A DNA stretch of 64,000 nt, from positions 1 to 64,000 of the forward strand of contig JANQLP010000077.1 of the NCBI GenBank assembly GCA_028280515.1, read 5' to 3'. Positions 1 to 8,198 of the stretch are shown here, in pieces. Under the pieces are notes generated by a model. The model saw only the letters and a list, made by a program, of their open reading frames with translations, was not told the DNA's origin and ran no database searches. The stretch's first letter is position 1, and every line of letters begins with the position of its first letter. The position numbers and the translations under genes are program-made. The stretch comes from Hyphomicrobiales bacterium. GTDB taxonomy: Bacteria > Pseudomonadota > Alphaproteobacteria > Rhizobiales > Methyloligellaceae.

Positions 1-523
1 CCGGCGTGCATGTCGTCGCGTTTGTCCCCGTGGCGGGGCCGGTGCCCCCGCCCAGCATCGTGGTGACGCCGGACATCAGAGCTTCCTCGATCTGTTGCGG
101 GCATATGAAATGAATGTGCGCGTCGAACCCGCCCGCGGTCAGGATTTTTCCTTCCCCGGCAATCGCCTCGGTCGTCGGGCCGACAATAATGTCAACACCG
201 GGCTGGGTGTCCGGGTTTCCCGCTTTGCCGATCCCCGCGACCTTTCCGTCCCTGAGACCGACATCCGCTTTGACGATGCCCCATGTATCGATGATCAGCG
301 CGTTTGTGATAACGGTATCCACCGCGCCGCCGGCGCGTGTCACCTGGCTTTGCCCCATGCCATCGCGGATCACCTTGCCGCCGCCGAACTTGACCTCTTC
401 GCCGTAAACCGTGTGGTCCTTTTCGACTTCGACAACGAGGTCGGTGTCCGCAAGACGCACTCTGTCGCCGACGGTCGGGCCGTACATCGCCGCGTAGGCG
501 GCGCGGGAGATCTTCGCCGGCAT
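1..523 (-). CDS. ureC: urease alpha subunit, N-terminal part (gene continues beyond window start)
   Basis: UreC is the catalytic subunit of nickel urease, which hydrolyses urea to ammonia and carbamate in the cytoplasm. Only the first 174 residues lie in the window. The reading frame shows the family's opening [20 protein letters not shown] and a DAHIHF motif, whose histidines at 136 and 138 correspond to the bis-nickel ligands. It is still open at base 1, in the [17 protein letters not shown] region. The start ATG (523-521) overlaps the ureB stop codon (TGATG), which indicates translational coupling. It is the last visible gene of the urt-ure series; ureE, ureF and ureG are probably just outside. 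The assignment is very secure. Confidence 0.97.
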   Translation of the reverse strand, partial: MPAKISRAAYAAMYGPTVGDRVRLADTDLVVEVEKDHTVYGEEVKFGGGKVIRDGMGQSQVTRAGGAVDTVITNALIIDTWGIVKADVGLRDGKVAGIGKAGNPDTQPGVDIIVGPTTEAIAGEGKILTAGGFDAHIHFICPQQIEEALMSGVTTMLGGGTGPATGTNATTCTP

Positions 524-831
524 CAGTCAAGCCCACCCGATATCTGTGCGTTGAATCCATAGACAACGCGCTGCCCCGAGAGCGGCACAAGTGTCACGTC
601 ACGCGACTGCCCCGGCTCGAAACGCACCGCCGTCCCCGCGGCAATATCCAGACGAAAGCCGCGCGCCTTTTCCCGGTCAAAGGCCAACGCTTCGTTGGTT
701 TCGAAAAAATGATAGTGGCTGCCGACCTGGATCGGTCTGTCTCCCGTATTCGCGACGGTCAGCGTGACGGTCTTCGCCCCCGCGTTGAGCTCGATTTCGC
801 CGTCGGCCGGCAACACCTCACCGGGGATCAC
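523..831 (-). CDS. ureB: urease beta subunit
   Basis: UreB is the small non-catalytic beta chain of the three-chain bacterial urease. At 102 residues it has the usual length and carries the family hallmark [10 protein letters not shown] at about residues 38-47, preceded by the NTGDRPIQV segment. It begins [11 protein letters not shown], the standard beta-subunit start. Its start codon overlaps the stop of the small upstream ORF by four bases (ATGA) and its stop overlaps the ureC start, so the three are almost certainly co-translated. Confidence 0.97.
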   Translation of the reverse strand: MIPGEVLPADGEIELNAGAKTVTLTVANTGDRPIQVGSHYHFFETNEALAFDREKARGFRLDIAAGTAVRFEPGQSRDVTLVPLSGQRVVYGFNAQISGGLD

Positions 832-1031
832 TTGTCCTCTCCCGCATGCACCTTTCCGGCAATCGCGAGCGCGAGCGCACCGATCGTGACCGCTGTCAGC
901 GCCCAGACGACCAAAACGGTCATGTCGCCGGTCGCAAGCTCGAAATGATCATACGGGGTGCCGGTCTCGTGCGCCCGGGCCGGCACGGCGGCACAGGTAG
1001 CGACTAGGCCGGCAAGAACGAGTCTTCTCAT
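828..1031 (-). CDS. small membrane protein encoded between ureA and ureB, function unknown
   Basis: This 67-residue protein has an N-terminal signal-like segment ([21 protein letters not shown], positions 1-21), a short polar [16 protein letters not shown] stretch, and a hydrophobic segment at about 38-60 ([21 protein letters not shown]). It is probably anchored in the inner membrane. It sits 12 bp after ureA and overlaps ureB by four bases, so it belongs to the urease operon. Extra small ORFs between ure structural genes are known in rhizobial urease operons, but I know of no proven role. A part in nickel or urea handling is only a guess. The start is the single ATG that fits; the coupling makes it likely to be real. 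Confidence 0.75.
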   Translation of the reverse strand: MRRLVLAGLVATCAAVPARAHETGTPYDHFELATGDMTVLVVWALTAVTIGALALAIAGKVHAGEDK

Positions 1032-1043
1032 TGCACTGTCTCC

Positions 1044-1346
1044 TTATCGTATGGGTTCGTGGACGGTCACCAGTTTGGTTCCGTCGGGGAACGTCGCCTC
1101 CACCTGAACGTCGTGGATCATCTCTGCGACACCCTCCATGACCTCATCGCGCGTGATGACGTTGGCGCCTTCGGTCATCAGATCGGCAACCGACTTGCCG
1201 TCCCGCGCCCCTTCGACGACAAAGTCGGTAATGAGCGCGACCGCCTCGGGGTGGTTCAGCTTGACGCCGCGCTCAAGACGTCGCCTGGCGACCATCGCCG
1301 CCATCGACACGAGCAGTTTGTCTTTCTCTCTCGGTGTGAGATTCAA
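1044..1346 (-). CDS. ureA: urease gamma subunit
   Basis: UreA is the 100-residue gamma chain of urease. It opens with [20 protein letters not shown] and contains the family's [10 protein letters not shown] segment (31-40) and [20 protein letters not shown] at the C-terminus. Length and sequence are standard for a separate gamma subunit rather than a gamma-beta fusion. It follows ureD by 16 bp in the order urtABCDE-ureD-ureA, typical of alphaproteobacterial urease clusters. Confidence 0.97.
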   Translation of the reverse strand: MNLTPREKDKLLVSMAAMVARRRLERGVKLNHPEAVALITDFVVEGARDGKSVADLMTEGANVITRDEVMEGVAEMIHDVQVEATFPDGTKLVTVHEPIR

Positions 1347-1362
1347 CTCAGACCCCCTTTGT

Positions 1363-2313
1363 TCAGCACGACCAGACGCGCGGAAGCCGTGTGCATCCCG
1401 TCGGCTCGCCGTCTTGCCGTAGCAGCCTCATGGTTTCCTGCAAAACGAGAACCAGGTCGCGTCGGAGTTCCGCGCCTGACCCGGCGAGCAGGCGTATGAC
1501 GACAACCGGCCCGACCAAAGAACAGCCGGAAACGGAACTTGTGGTGTCCAGAATGGTTCGGAGCGACTCGATCAGGTGCGCGGCGTCTCTATCGACCAGG
1601 ACAACGCTTGCGATGGCCGATGCGCCTCGCATCAGGGCCGGGCGTTCCAGCCGCTTCAGAATGTCACCGTCCAGGCGAAGGCCGTCGGCAAAAACAAGCT
1701 TGTTCGCATAACGCAACCGCCACGTGTCGAACAGGAGACCGCTTCGCACGGTTTCACCCATTGCGGAACGGCCGAACACGGTGCTCTCGCACGCAAGAAG
1801 CCGTCCGCTGTCGGCAATATCGGCAATGAAATTGCGCTCGAACTGCCCGCCGTCAAAAAGGATCGTCTCCTGCGGTAGCCAGAATGCCGTGGCGTTCGCG
1901 GCAATGGACAGTTTGTTGCGAATTCTCGCGGGTCCGCCTCGCGAACGGTAGATGCGCTCTGCGGCCTGGGTGGTGATGGTCGCCTGCGCGTGCGATCGCC
2001 ACCCCGCTTTGACGGAGACCCGGTCGCCGTCGGTCAGCCCGCCTGCGGTATTTATGAGCACAGCCTCGGGCCACGCCGACGGCTCCGGCACTGGAAACCG
2101 CGCCTTGCAACAGCCGGACTGGTGGACCGTTGCCAGCGCGGTCCGGTCGGCACGTCGCTTGAACGAGACTTTGACCTCGCCCAGTGACCGCTGCAGACGG
2201 ACAAGGGGCAGGACGTTGTTCTGACTTGTTCCGTCGCGGGAGGAACCGCCTCGGGCAAAGTTTGGAGCGACGATCGTCATATCGGTATTTGTCCTCGCTG
2301 CGCCATCGCTCAC
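1363..2313 (-). CDS. ureD: urease accessory protein UreD (UreH)
   Basis: UreD is the scaffold that binds apo-urease and recruits UreF/UreG for nickel insertion. The 316-residue frame shows family features: an [21 protein letters not shown] segment near residue 53 and [15 protein letters not shown] at about 85. The longest frame starts at a GTG overlapping the urtE stop (GTGTGA). An ATG eleven codons in (position 2280) is an alternative start, and the sequence does not decide between them. Placement between urtE and ureA joins urea uptake to urease maturation in one transcript. Confidence 0.93.
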   Translation of the reverse strand: MSDGAARTNTDMTIVAPNFARGGSSRDGTSQNNVLPLVRLQRSLGEVKVSFKRRADRTALATVHQSGCCKARFPVPEPSAWPEAVLINTAGGLTDGDRVSVKAGWRSHAQATITTQAAERIYRSRGGPARIRNKLSIAANATAFWLPQETILFDGGQFERNFIADIADSGRLLACESTVFGRSAMGETVRSGLLFDTWRLRYANKLVFADGLRLDGDILKRLERPALMRGASAIASVVLVDRDAAHLIESLRTILDTTSSVSGCSLVGPVVVIRLLAGSGAELRRDLVLVLQETMRLLRQDGEPTGCTRLPRVWSC

Positions 2314-3005
2314 ACGGTCAGGTGTTTCTTGATTTCCTGCTCGGGAATCTTGCCGATTTCGCCTGACAAGACGATCTCGCCGCGGTCCATCACGGCGAAT
2401 GTATCGGCCAGATCCCGGGCAAATTCGAAGTACTGTTCCACCAGCAGGATCGCCATCTCTCCCTTCTCGCGAAGGATCCCGATGACGCGTTCGATGTCCT
2501 TGATGATCGAGGGCTGAATGCCCTCCGTCGGCTCGTCCAGGATCAAGAGCCGCGGCCGGGTCACGAGTGCGCGCGCGATCGCAAGCTGCTGTTGCTGGCC
2601 TCCTGAGAGATCGCCGCCGCGCCGGCCGAGCATATCTTTCAGCACCGGAAACAGTTTGAATATCTCGTCCGGCAATGAACGCTCAGCGCGCGCAAGAGGC
2701 GCATACCCCGTTTCGAGATTTTCCTTCACGGTGAGAAGCGGAAAGATCTCTCGGCCCTGGGGTATGTACGCGATCTTGCGGCGCGCCCGCTCGGCCGGTG
2801 CGAGCTTGGAAATCTCCGCATCGTCCCATGCGATGGACCCAGATGCGATCGGAAGATGGCCCACAATTGCGCGCAGCAGGCTTGTCTTGCCGACGCCGTT
2901 CCGGCCCATCAGACAGGTGACCTCGCCAATCTTCGCGCTCAGCGAGACACCGCGCAGCGCCTGTGCGGCGCCGTAGAAAACATCCACCCGGTCGACGTTC
3001 AACAC
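2310..3005 (-). CDS. urtE: urea ABC transporter ATP-binding protein UrtE
   Basis: This 231-residue LivF-like ATPase is one of the two nucleotide-binding subunits of the Urt high-affinity urea importer. The Walker A motif GRNGVGKT lies at about 34-41, the ABC signature LSGGQQQQ at 133-140 and Walker B LLILDEP at 153-159. The C-terminal EIKKHLTV is characteristic of UrtE. It follows urtD by three bases and overlaps ureD. It differs from the branched-chain amino-acid LivF mainly by its urt-ure context. Confidence 0.95.
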   Translation of the reverse strand: MLNVDRVDVFYGAAQALRGVSLSAKIGEVTCLMGRNGVGKTSLLRAIVGHLPIASGSIAWDDAEISKLAPAERARRKIAYIPQGREIFPLLTVKENLETGYAPLARAERSLPDEIFKLFPVLKDMLGRRGGDLSGGQQQQLAIARALVTRPRLLILDEPTEGIQPSIIKDIERVIGILREKGEMAILLVEQYFEFARDLADTFAVMDRGEIVLSGEIGKIPEQEIKKHLTV

Positions 3006-3008
3006 GAT

Positions 3009-3761
3009 CTAACGCCCCAGATAACTTTCGACGACACGCTCGTCCTTGCTGACCGTGTCCAGCGATCCTTCGGCGAGGACCGAGCCCTCATGGAGAACCG
3101 TCACTTTCACGTCGAGGTCGCGCACAAATGCCATGTCGTGCTCAACCACGATGACAGAGTGATTCTGCGAGATTTGCCGAAGCAGCTTCGCGGTCTCGGC
3201 CGTTTCCGCATCGGTCATGCCCGCGGCGGGTTCGTCCACCAGCAACAGCTTCGGGTCCTGCGCCAGCAGCATCCCGATTTCGAGCCACTGCTTCTGGCCG
3301 TGGGAGAGGTTGGCCGCCAGCTCTCCGGCATGTCCGCTCAGCCGGATGGTATTGAGAACCTCATCGACACGTTCAGTTTGCTCGGGCGTGAGCTCGCCGA
3401 GCAATTGAGTTCGCGCGCGCCGGTCGTTTGCAAGCGCCAACTCGATATTGTCGCAAACCGTATGGTGATCGAAGACCGTCGGCTTCTGAAACTTTCGGCC
3501 GATTCCAAGTTCGGCAATGGCCGCTTCATCGAGCCGCGTGAGGTCGACATTGCTGTCGAACAGTATGTCGCCCTGATCCGGACGGGTCTTGCCGGTGACC
3601 ACGTCCATCATGGTGGTCTTGCCGGCCCCGTTCGGACCAATAATGGCGCGCATTTCACCGGGCTCGATGAGAAGGGAAAGCCCATTGAGCGCCTTGAACC
3701 CGTCAAAGCTCACGGACACGTTGTCCAGATAGAGAATGGTGTTGATCGCCTGTCCGTTCAT
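3009..3761 (-). CDS. urtD: urea ABC transporter ATP-binding protein UrtD
   Basis: This is a LivG-like ATPase of the urea importer. I chose the ATG at 3761 (MNGQAINTILYLDNV) rather than the longer open frame from 3806, because it leaves four bases after the urtC stop and gives 250 residues, the usual size. Walker A is GPNGAGKTT, the signature is LSHGQKQWLEIGMLL (UrtD commonly has LSHGQ rather than LSGGQ) and Walker B is LLLVDEPAAGM. The protein ends SYLGR. Confidence 0.95.
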   Translation of the reverse strand: MNGQAINTILYLDNVSVSFDGFKALNGLSLLIEPGEMRAIIGPNGAGKTTMMDVVTGKTRPDQGDILFDSNVDLTRLDEAAIAELGIGRKFQKPTVFDHHTVCDNIELALANDRRARTQLLGELTPEQTERVDEVLNTIRLSGHAGELAANLSHGQKQWLEIGMLLAQDPKLLLVDEPAAGMTDAETAETAKLLRQISQNHSVIVVEHDMAFVRDLDVKVTVLHEGSVLAEGSLDTVSKDERVVESYLGR

Positions 3762-3765
3762 TGCC

Positions 3766-4920
3766 TCACTCCGCCGCCTTGGTGCTTGGTTCGCCAACGG
3801 CAACACCGCCGGCCTTCAACCGAAAGCGGGACAAAGCGCCGCGAAGCGTTCCGGCCAGTCCCATGATGCCTTTGGGCAGGAACAGGGTGACGACGACAAA
3901 GAGCCCGCCAAGCACGAACAGCCAGATCTCCGGAAAGCTCCCCGTCAGCCAGGTCTTCGCGAAATTGACGAGAGCGGCGCCGATGGCGGGACCGACAAGC
4001 GTTCCACGGCCGCCGACGGCAACCCAGATCACGGCCTCGATGGAGTTGGCCGGCGCGAACTCGCTCGGGTTGATGATGCCGACCTGCGGGACGTAAAGCG
4101 CGCCCGCGACGCCGGCGAGACACGCTGACAGCGTAAAGACGAACAGCTTGTAAGCTTCCACCCGATAACCGAGAAACCTGGTCCGGCTTTCCGCGTCGCG
4201 TATCGCCACGATGACCTTGCCGAAGCGCGACGTCACGATCGCGCGGCAGATCAGGAAGCCGGTTGCCAGCGCAACACACGAAGCGATCAGCAGTCCGGCA
4301 CGAGTCTCGTCCGATTGCAGGTCGAAGCCGAGCAGGTCCTTGAAATCGGTCAGCCCGTTGTTGCCGCCAAACCCCATATTGTTGCGGAAGAACGCCAGCA
4401 TCAGCGCGTAGGTGAGCGCCTGGGTGATGATCGAGAGGTAAACGCCGGTCACCCGCGAGCGGAACGCGAACCAGCCGAAAACGAACGCCAGCAACCCCGG
4501 CACCACGAGCACCATGAGGCAGGCGAACCAGAACTGGTCGAACCCGTACCAGTACCAGGGCAGTTCGCCCCAGTTCAGAAACACCATGAAGTCTGGAAGA
4601 ACCGGGTCGCCATAGACACCGCGATCGCCGATCTGGCGCATCAGATACATGCCCATGGCGTATCCGCCGAGGGCGAAGAACGCACCGTGGCCGAGGCTCA
4701 GGATTCCGCAGTATCCCCAGATCAGATCGATGCTGACTGCCAGAAGCGCGAAGCAGAGATACTTGCCGATGAGAGCGACCGCATAGGTCGGAACGTGAAA
4801 CGCGCTGGTTTCCGGCACGGCGAGATTGAGCACCGGCACAACAACGGCGATCACGGCGAGCGCGGCAAGGAAGGCCAGCGCGTGGCGGTTCAAGGACCGG
4901 GACAGCACCGACGTCATCAT
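3766..4920 (-). CDS. urtC: urea ABC transporter permease UrtC
   Basis: This 384-residue LivM-type inner-membrane permease has many hydrophobic helices, the GYCGILSLGHGAFFALGGYAMG segment at about residues 69-90 and the EAA-like cytoplasmic loop SRFGKVIVAIRDAESRTRFLGY near 231-252. It begins MMTSVLSRSLNRHALAFLAALAV, and its first ATG overlaps the urtB stop (ATGA). The phrase DRGVYGDPVLPDFMVFLNWGELPWYW is typical of UrtC and not of LivM. It pairs with UrtB to form the channel. Confidence 0.96.
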   Translation of the reverse strand: MMTSVLSRSLNRHALAFLAALAVIAVVVPVLNLAVPETSAFHVPTYAVALIGKYLCFALLAVSIDLIWGYCGILSLGHGAFFALGGYAMGMYLMRQIGDRGVYGDPVLPDFMVFLNWGELPWYWYGFDQFWFACLMVLVVPGLLAFVFGWFAFRSRVTGVYLSIITQALTYALMLAFFRNNMGFGGNNGLTDFKDLLGFDLQSDETRAGLLIASCVALATGFLICRAIVTSRFGKVIVAIRDAESRTRFLGYRVEAYKLFVFTLSACLAGVAGALYVPQVGIINPSEFAPANSIEAVIWVAVGGRGTLVGPAIGAALVNFAKTWLTGSFPEIWLFVLGGLFVVVTLFLPKGIMGLAGTLRGALSRFRLKAGGVAVGEPSTKAAE

Positions 4921-6551
4921 GCTTCCACAGCCCTGCCTTTGAGTGCGAACAATCCCCGTGGACGCTTCTGAATGAAGAGGATGATCATCACGAGCACCAG
5001 AATCTTGCCAAGCACCGCGCCCGTGAACGGTTCAAGAAACTTGTTCGCGATCCCGAGAGTCATCGCGCCGACAAGGGTGCCCCAGAGATTGCCGACGCCG
5101 CCGAAGACGACCACCATGAAACTGTCGATGATGTAGGCTTGGCCGAGGTTCGGACTCACATTGTCGATCTGGCTGAGCGCGACCCCGGCTATTCCGGCGA
5201 TACCGGAACCCAGACCGAAGGTCAGGGCATCGACCCGCCCGGTTCGGATGCCCATCGAGCCGGCCATTTCACGGTTCTGCGTCACAGCCCGGACCTGCAG
5301 CCCGAACCGGGTGTGTTTGAGGATCAGCAGAAGAACCGCGAAGACGGCAATCGAAAAGACAATGATCCAGAGCCGGTTATAGGTGAGCGTCAGGCTGCCG
5401 ACCTCAAGGGAACCTGCCATCCAGCTTGGATTGCCGACCTCCCGGTTGGTCGGACCGTAGATCGACCGGATGGCCTGTTGCAGGATCAGACTCAAACCCC
5501 AGGTCGCCAGCAGGGTTTCCAGCGGCCGGCCGTAGAGCCAGCGAATGATGCCGCGCTCAATGGCAATACCGACCGCACCGGCAATCATGAAGGCGAGGGG
5601 AAGGGCGAAGAAAAGTGAGTAGTCGAAGAGTTCGGGCGCGGACAGGCGGATGATCTCCTGCACCGTGAAGGTCGTGTAGGCCCCGAGCATCACCATCTCA
5701 CCATGCGCCATGTTGATCACGCCCATCACGCCGAATGTGATGGCGAGGCCGATCGCGGCAAGCAGCAGGACGGACCCCAGGCTGACGCCGTAGATGATGT
5801 TCTGGACCGTGTTCCAGGCCGCGAGATTCCGTTCAATGACGGCAGCCGACGATGTAGCTACTTCCGCAACCGCACCCGCATCCTTTCCGGCGCCTGCAAG
5901 ACCCAGAAGAAGCGCGAGCGCATCGCGGTCGCCACGCGTTTGCAGCACCGCGATTGCCCTGATCTTCTCCGTCTCGGGCGCGTCGCTGTATAACAACGCG
6001 GCAGCACGTGCCTCCTCCAGCGCGCGCTTGACCCCTGCATTGGTTTCTTTTGCGATTGCGGTATCCAGGGCGGCGAGTGCATTCGCGTCGCGCGACTTGA
6101 ACACGGCCTCGGCGGCCGCAAGGCGCTTTGCCGGGTCGGGGTTCAGCAATGTGAGCGATCCGAGGGCTGCACGGATCGCACGCCGCAACCTGTTGTTGAC
6201 GCGAATTTTCTTCAGCGCGCTTTTCGGCGCGGTTCCGGCTTGCTGACCGCTAATCGGATCGACGAGTGTGAGTTCGTCGCCCGCGCTGCGGGTTATGAAT
6301 ACGCGTTTGTCGGATTTGCGTGTGAAAAGGTCTCCGCCTTGCAGCGCCTCCAGCACTGCCGATACACGCTCATCGCCGGTCGCGGCGAGCTCGTCGACGA
6401 CCTTCGCCCGGGCGGAGAAACCGCCGCTTGCTAGCTTTTGCACAAGTGCGTCAAGAGTATCGGCATGCGCGGCGCTTGGCGGCGTGAGGACCAGCGCAAC
6501 CAGCGGAAGCAGGGCGAGGGCGATGAGTTGAAATCGCCTGATAACGATCAC
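4917..6551 (-). CDS. urtB: urea ABC transporter permease UrtB with periplasmic N-terminal domain
   Basis: This 544-residue LivH-type permease has the long N-terminal extension diagnostic of UrtB. A signal sequence (about 1-30, ending SAAHA) is followed by a helical, alanine-rich domain to about residue 240. The membrane domain starts near NIIYGVSLGSVLLLAAIGLA and contains INMAHGEMVMLGAY and the EAA-like loop around TRFGLQVRAVTQNREMAGSMG. It is separated from urtA by 108 bp that hold a stem-loop. Confidence 0.96.
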   Translation of the reverse strand: MIVIRRFQLIALALLPLVALVLTPPSAAHADTLDALVQKLASGGFSARAKVVDELAATGDERVSAVLEALQGGDLFTRKSDKRVFITRSAGDELTLVDPISGQQAGTAPKSALKKIRVNNRLRRAIRAALGSLTLLNPDPAKRLAAAEAVFKSRDANALAALDTAIAKETNAGVKRALEEARAAALLYSDAPETEKIRAIAVLQTRGDRDALALLLGLAGAGKDAGAVAEVATSSAAVIERNLAAWNTVQNIIYGVSLGSVLLLAAIGLAITFGVMGVINMAHGEMVMLGAYTTFTVQEIIRLSAPELFDYSLFFALPLAFMIAGAVGIAIERGIIRWLYGRPLETLLATWGLSLILQQAIRSIYGPTNREVGNPSWMAGSLEVGSLTLTYNRLWIIVFSIAVFAVLLLILKHTRFGLQVRAVTQNREMAGSMGIRTGRVDALTFGLGSGIAGIAGVALSQIDNVSPNLGQAYIIDSFMVVVFGGVGNLWGTLVGAMTLGIANKFLEPFTGAVLGKILVLVMIILFIQKRPRGLFALKGRAVEA

Positions 6552-6586
6552 TGCGTCCGCCCCCTGTTTCTTCTTGTCGTTTCGAT

Positions 6587-6610
6587 GGGAGGCCCTCGAT
6601 TGGGCCTCCC
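6587..6610 (-). promoter_or_regulatory. intercistronic stem-loop between urtA and urtB
   Basis: A perfect 9-bp inverted repeat, GGGAGGCCC (6587-6595) and GGGCCTCCC (6602-6610), surrounds a 6-base loop in the 108-bp gap after urtA. On the minus-strand transcript no U-run follows, so it is unlikely to be a full terminator. Stem-loops in this place commonly protect the 3' end of the binding-protein mRNA or weaken read-through, giving more UrtA than membrane subunits. That role is inference. Confidence 0.7.
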
Positions 6611-6659
6611 GGTCATTGTCGATGTCCGGATTCCCGGCCGGACGCCGGGGTGCTTGAGC

Positions 6660-7955
6660 CTAGGCGCCCTTGCCGCCGCACTTTTTGGTCACGGTGTTGT
6701 AGTTCCCGCATTTGAGATCGACCCAGTCCGCCTTCAGGTCCTTGGAGCCGGGCAGATGGTCAGACCAGGCATCGCCCGCAACCAAACCGTCGGTTTGCCA
6801 GACGATTTCGAACTGGCCGTCATCCTGCACCTCACCGATCAGAACGGGTTTTGTGATGTGGTGGTTCGGCAGCATTTCGGACATGCCGCCGCTCAGATTC
6901 GGCACCTTGATGCCGACAATGGAGTCGATGACCTTGTCCGGATCGGTTGTGCCGGCCTTCTCGACGGCTTTGACCCACATGTTGAAGCCGATCATGTGCG
7001 CTTCCATCGGATCGTTGGAGACACGCTTCGGGTCCTTCGTGAAGGCTTGCCACTTCTTCACGAAATCGGTGTTTTCAGGTGTGTCCACGCTCTGGAAGTA
7101 ATTCCACGCGGCGAGGTGCCCGACGAGCGGCTTGGTGTCGATGCCGGCAAGCTCTTCCTCGCCAACCGAGAACGCGACGACGGGAATGTCCTCAGCCTTG
7201 ATGCCCTGGTTCCCGAGTTCCTTGTAGAAAGGCACGTTGGCATCGCCGTTGATGGTCGAGACCACGGCCGTCTTTTTGCCGGCGGAACCGAACTTCTTGA
7301 TATCGGAAACGATCGTCTGCCAGTCGGAATGGCCGAACGGCGTGTAGTTGATCATGATGTCTTCCTTCGGCACGCCCTTCGAGATCAGGTAGGCCTCAAG
7401 GATCTTGTTGGTCGTGCGTGGGTAGACATAGTCCGTGCCGGCGAGAACCCAGCGCTTCACACCCTCTTCGTTCATCAGGTAATCGACGGCTGGAATCGCC
7501 TGCTGGTTCGGCGCGGCGCCCGTATAGAAGACGTTGCGCTGACTTTCCTCGCCCTCGTACTGGACGGGATAGAACAGGATCGAGTTGAGTTCTTCGAACA
7601 CCGGCAAAACGGATTTGCGCGAAACGGACGTCCAGCATCCGAAGACGGCGGCCACCTTGTCCTTCTCGATCAGTTCGCGCGCCTTCTCGGCGAACAGCGG
7701 CCAGTTCGAAGCAGGATCGACCACAACGGGTTCGAGCTTCTTGCCGAGCAGGCCACCCTTCTTGTTCTGCTCCTCGATCAGCATCAGCATTGCGTCTTTG
7801 AGCGTAGTTTCGGAAATCGCCATCGTTCCGGACAGCGAATGGAGAATACCGACCTTGATCGTGTCGGCGGCCTGGACGGCGGACGCCCAAAGGACGCCGA
7901 TTCCGACCACGACAGCAGCGGCCAGATTTCTCAGGCTCAACGAATTTGAAGACAT
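6660..7955 (-). CDS. urtA: urea ABC transporter substrate-binding protein UrtA
   Basis: UrtA is the periplasmic urea receptor of the Urt importer. The start is the ATG at 7955, five bases after a strong GGAGG; a GTG two codons upstream would fall in the ribosome-binding site. The protein has 431 residues with a signal peptide ending ASAVQA (about 25-30). The mature part opens DTIKVGILHSLSGTMAISETTLKDA and contains YPVQYEGEESQRNVFYTGA, highly typical of UrtA. The C-terminal CGNYNTVTKKCGGKG bears a cysteine pair. Confidence 0.97.
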   Translation of the reverse strand: MSSNSLSLRNLAAAVVVGIGVLWASAVQAADTIKVGILHSLSGTMAISETTLKDAMLMLIEEQNKKGGLLGKKLEPVVVDPASNWPLFAEKARELIEKDKVAAVFGCWTSVSRKSVLPVFEELNSILFYPVQYEGEESQRNVFYTGAAPNQQAIPAVDYLMNEEGVKRWVLAGTDYVYPRTTNKILEAYLISKGVPKEDIMINYTPFGHSDWQTIVSDIKKFGSAGKKTAVVSTINGDANVPFYKELGNQGIKAEDIPVVAFSVGEEELAGIDTKPLVGHLAAWNYFQSVDTPENTDFVKKWQAFTKDPKRVSNDPMEAHMIGFNMWVKAVEKAGTTDPDKVIDSIVGIKVPNLSGGMSEMLPNHHITKPVLIGEVQDDGQFEIVWQTDGLVAGDAWSDHLPGSKDLKADWVDLKCGNYNTVTKKCGGKGA

Positions 7956-8000
7956 AGACACCTCCGAGCAGAGATTGTTGTTTGCACCGCGTTAACGAAT

Positions 8001-8017
8001 AGCAACGCGTGTGCCAG
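8001..8017 (-). promoter_or_regulatory. sigma-54 (-24/-12) promoter of urtABCDE-ure
   Basis: Read on the minus strand, this stretch is CTGGCACACGCGTTGCT, a full match to the RpoN consensus YTGGCAC-N5-TTGCW with GG and GC in correct spacing. It ends about 46 bp upstream of the urtA ATG, leaving a leader of roughly 35 nucleotides. Sigma-54 promoters need an activator such as NtrC, which fits nitrogen control of urea uptake and urease. Confidence 0.88.
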
Positions 8018-8024
8018 CCCGGTC

Positions 8025-8060
8025 ATTGAAATGATTGAAACGAATGAAACGATTGTAATG
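8025..8060. repeat. four tandem 9-bp repeats next to the sigma-54 promoter
   Basis: Four consecutive 9-mers read ATTGAAATG, ATTGAAACG, AATGAAACG and ATTGTAATG (8025-8060), followed by a diverged AATGGAGAA. They occupy the space just upstream of the urtA -24 element. A 9-bp period close to one helical turn could favour DNA bending or ordered protein binding between promoter and enhancer. No known protein site is matched exactly. Confidence 0.6.
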
Positions 8061-8135
8061 AATGGAGAAAAATGCACCTGCGCCAGCGGCAGGCGTCTTT
8101 GGATACATGGTTGGGCGCGTTGTTTTGCTCAATTT

Positions 8136-8198
8136 ATGTGCAGTCTCGTTAAGATGTCCAAAAAATGTGCAGATCGGAAATGCACATAACATGGTGCA
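8136..8198. promoter_or_regulatory. possible NtrC-type enhancer sites upstream of urtA
   Basis: This stretch is dense in GTGCA/TGCAC half sites: ATGTGCAG at 8136-8143 and again at 8165-8172, TGCACAT at 8181-8187 and GGTGCA at 8193-8198. TGCAC and GTGCA at 8181 and 8194 form an inverted pair with an 8-base spacer; the enteric NtrC box has 7. ATGTGCA and TGCACAT (8165-8187) form a second inverted repeat. The distance of 130-190 bp from the -24/-12 element is normal for an activator of sigma-54 promoters. Confidence 0.45.

Noticed and set aside
2856-3866. 336-codon plus-strand open frame opposite urtD and urtE
   Set aside because: Long only because of high GC in the opposite frame. Both ATPase genes on the minus strand carry complete Walker and signature motifs.
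6438-7949. 503-codon plus-strand open frame opposite urtA
   Set aside because: Antisense shadow of urtA. It has no family motifs, while the minus strand encodes an unmistakable UrtA with signal peptide and ribosome-binding site.
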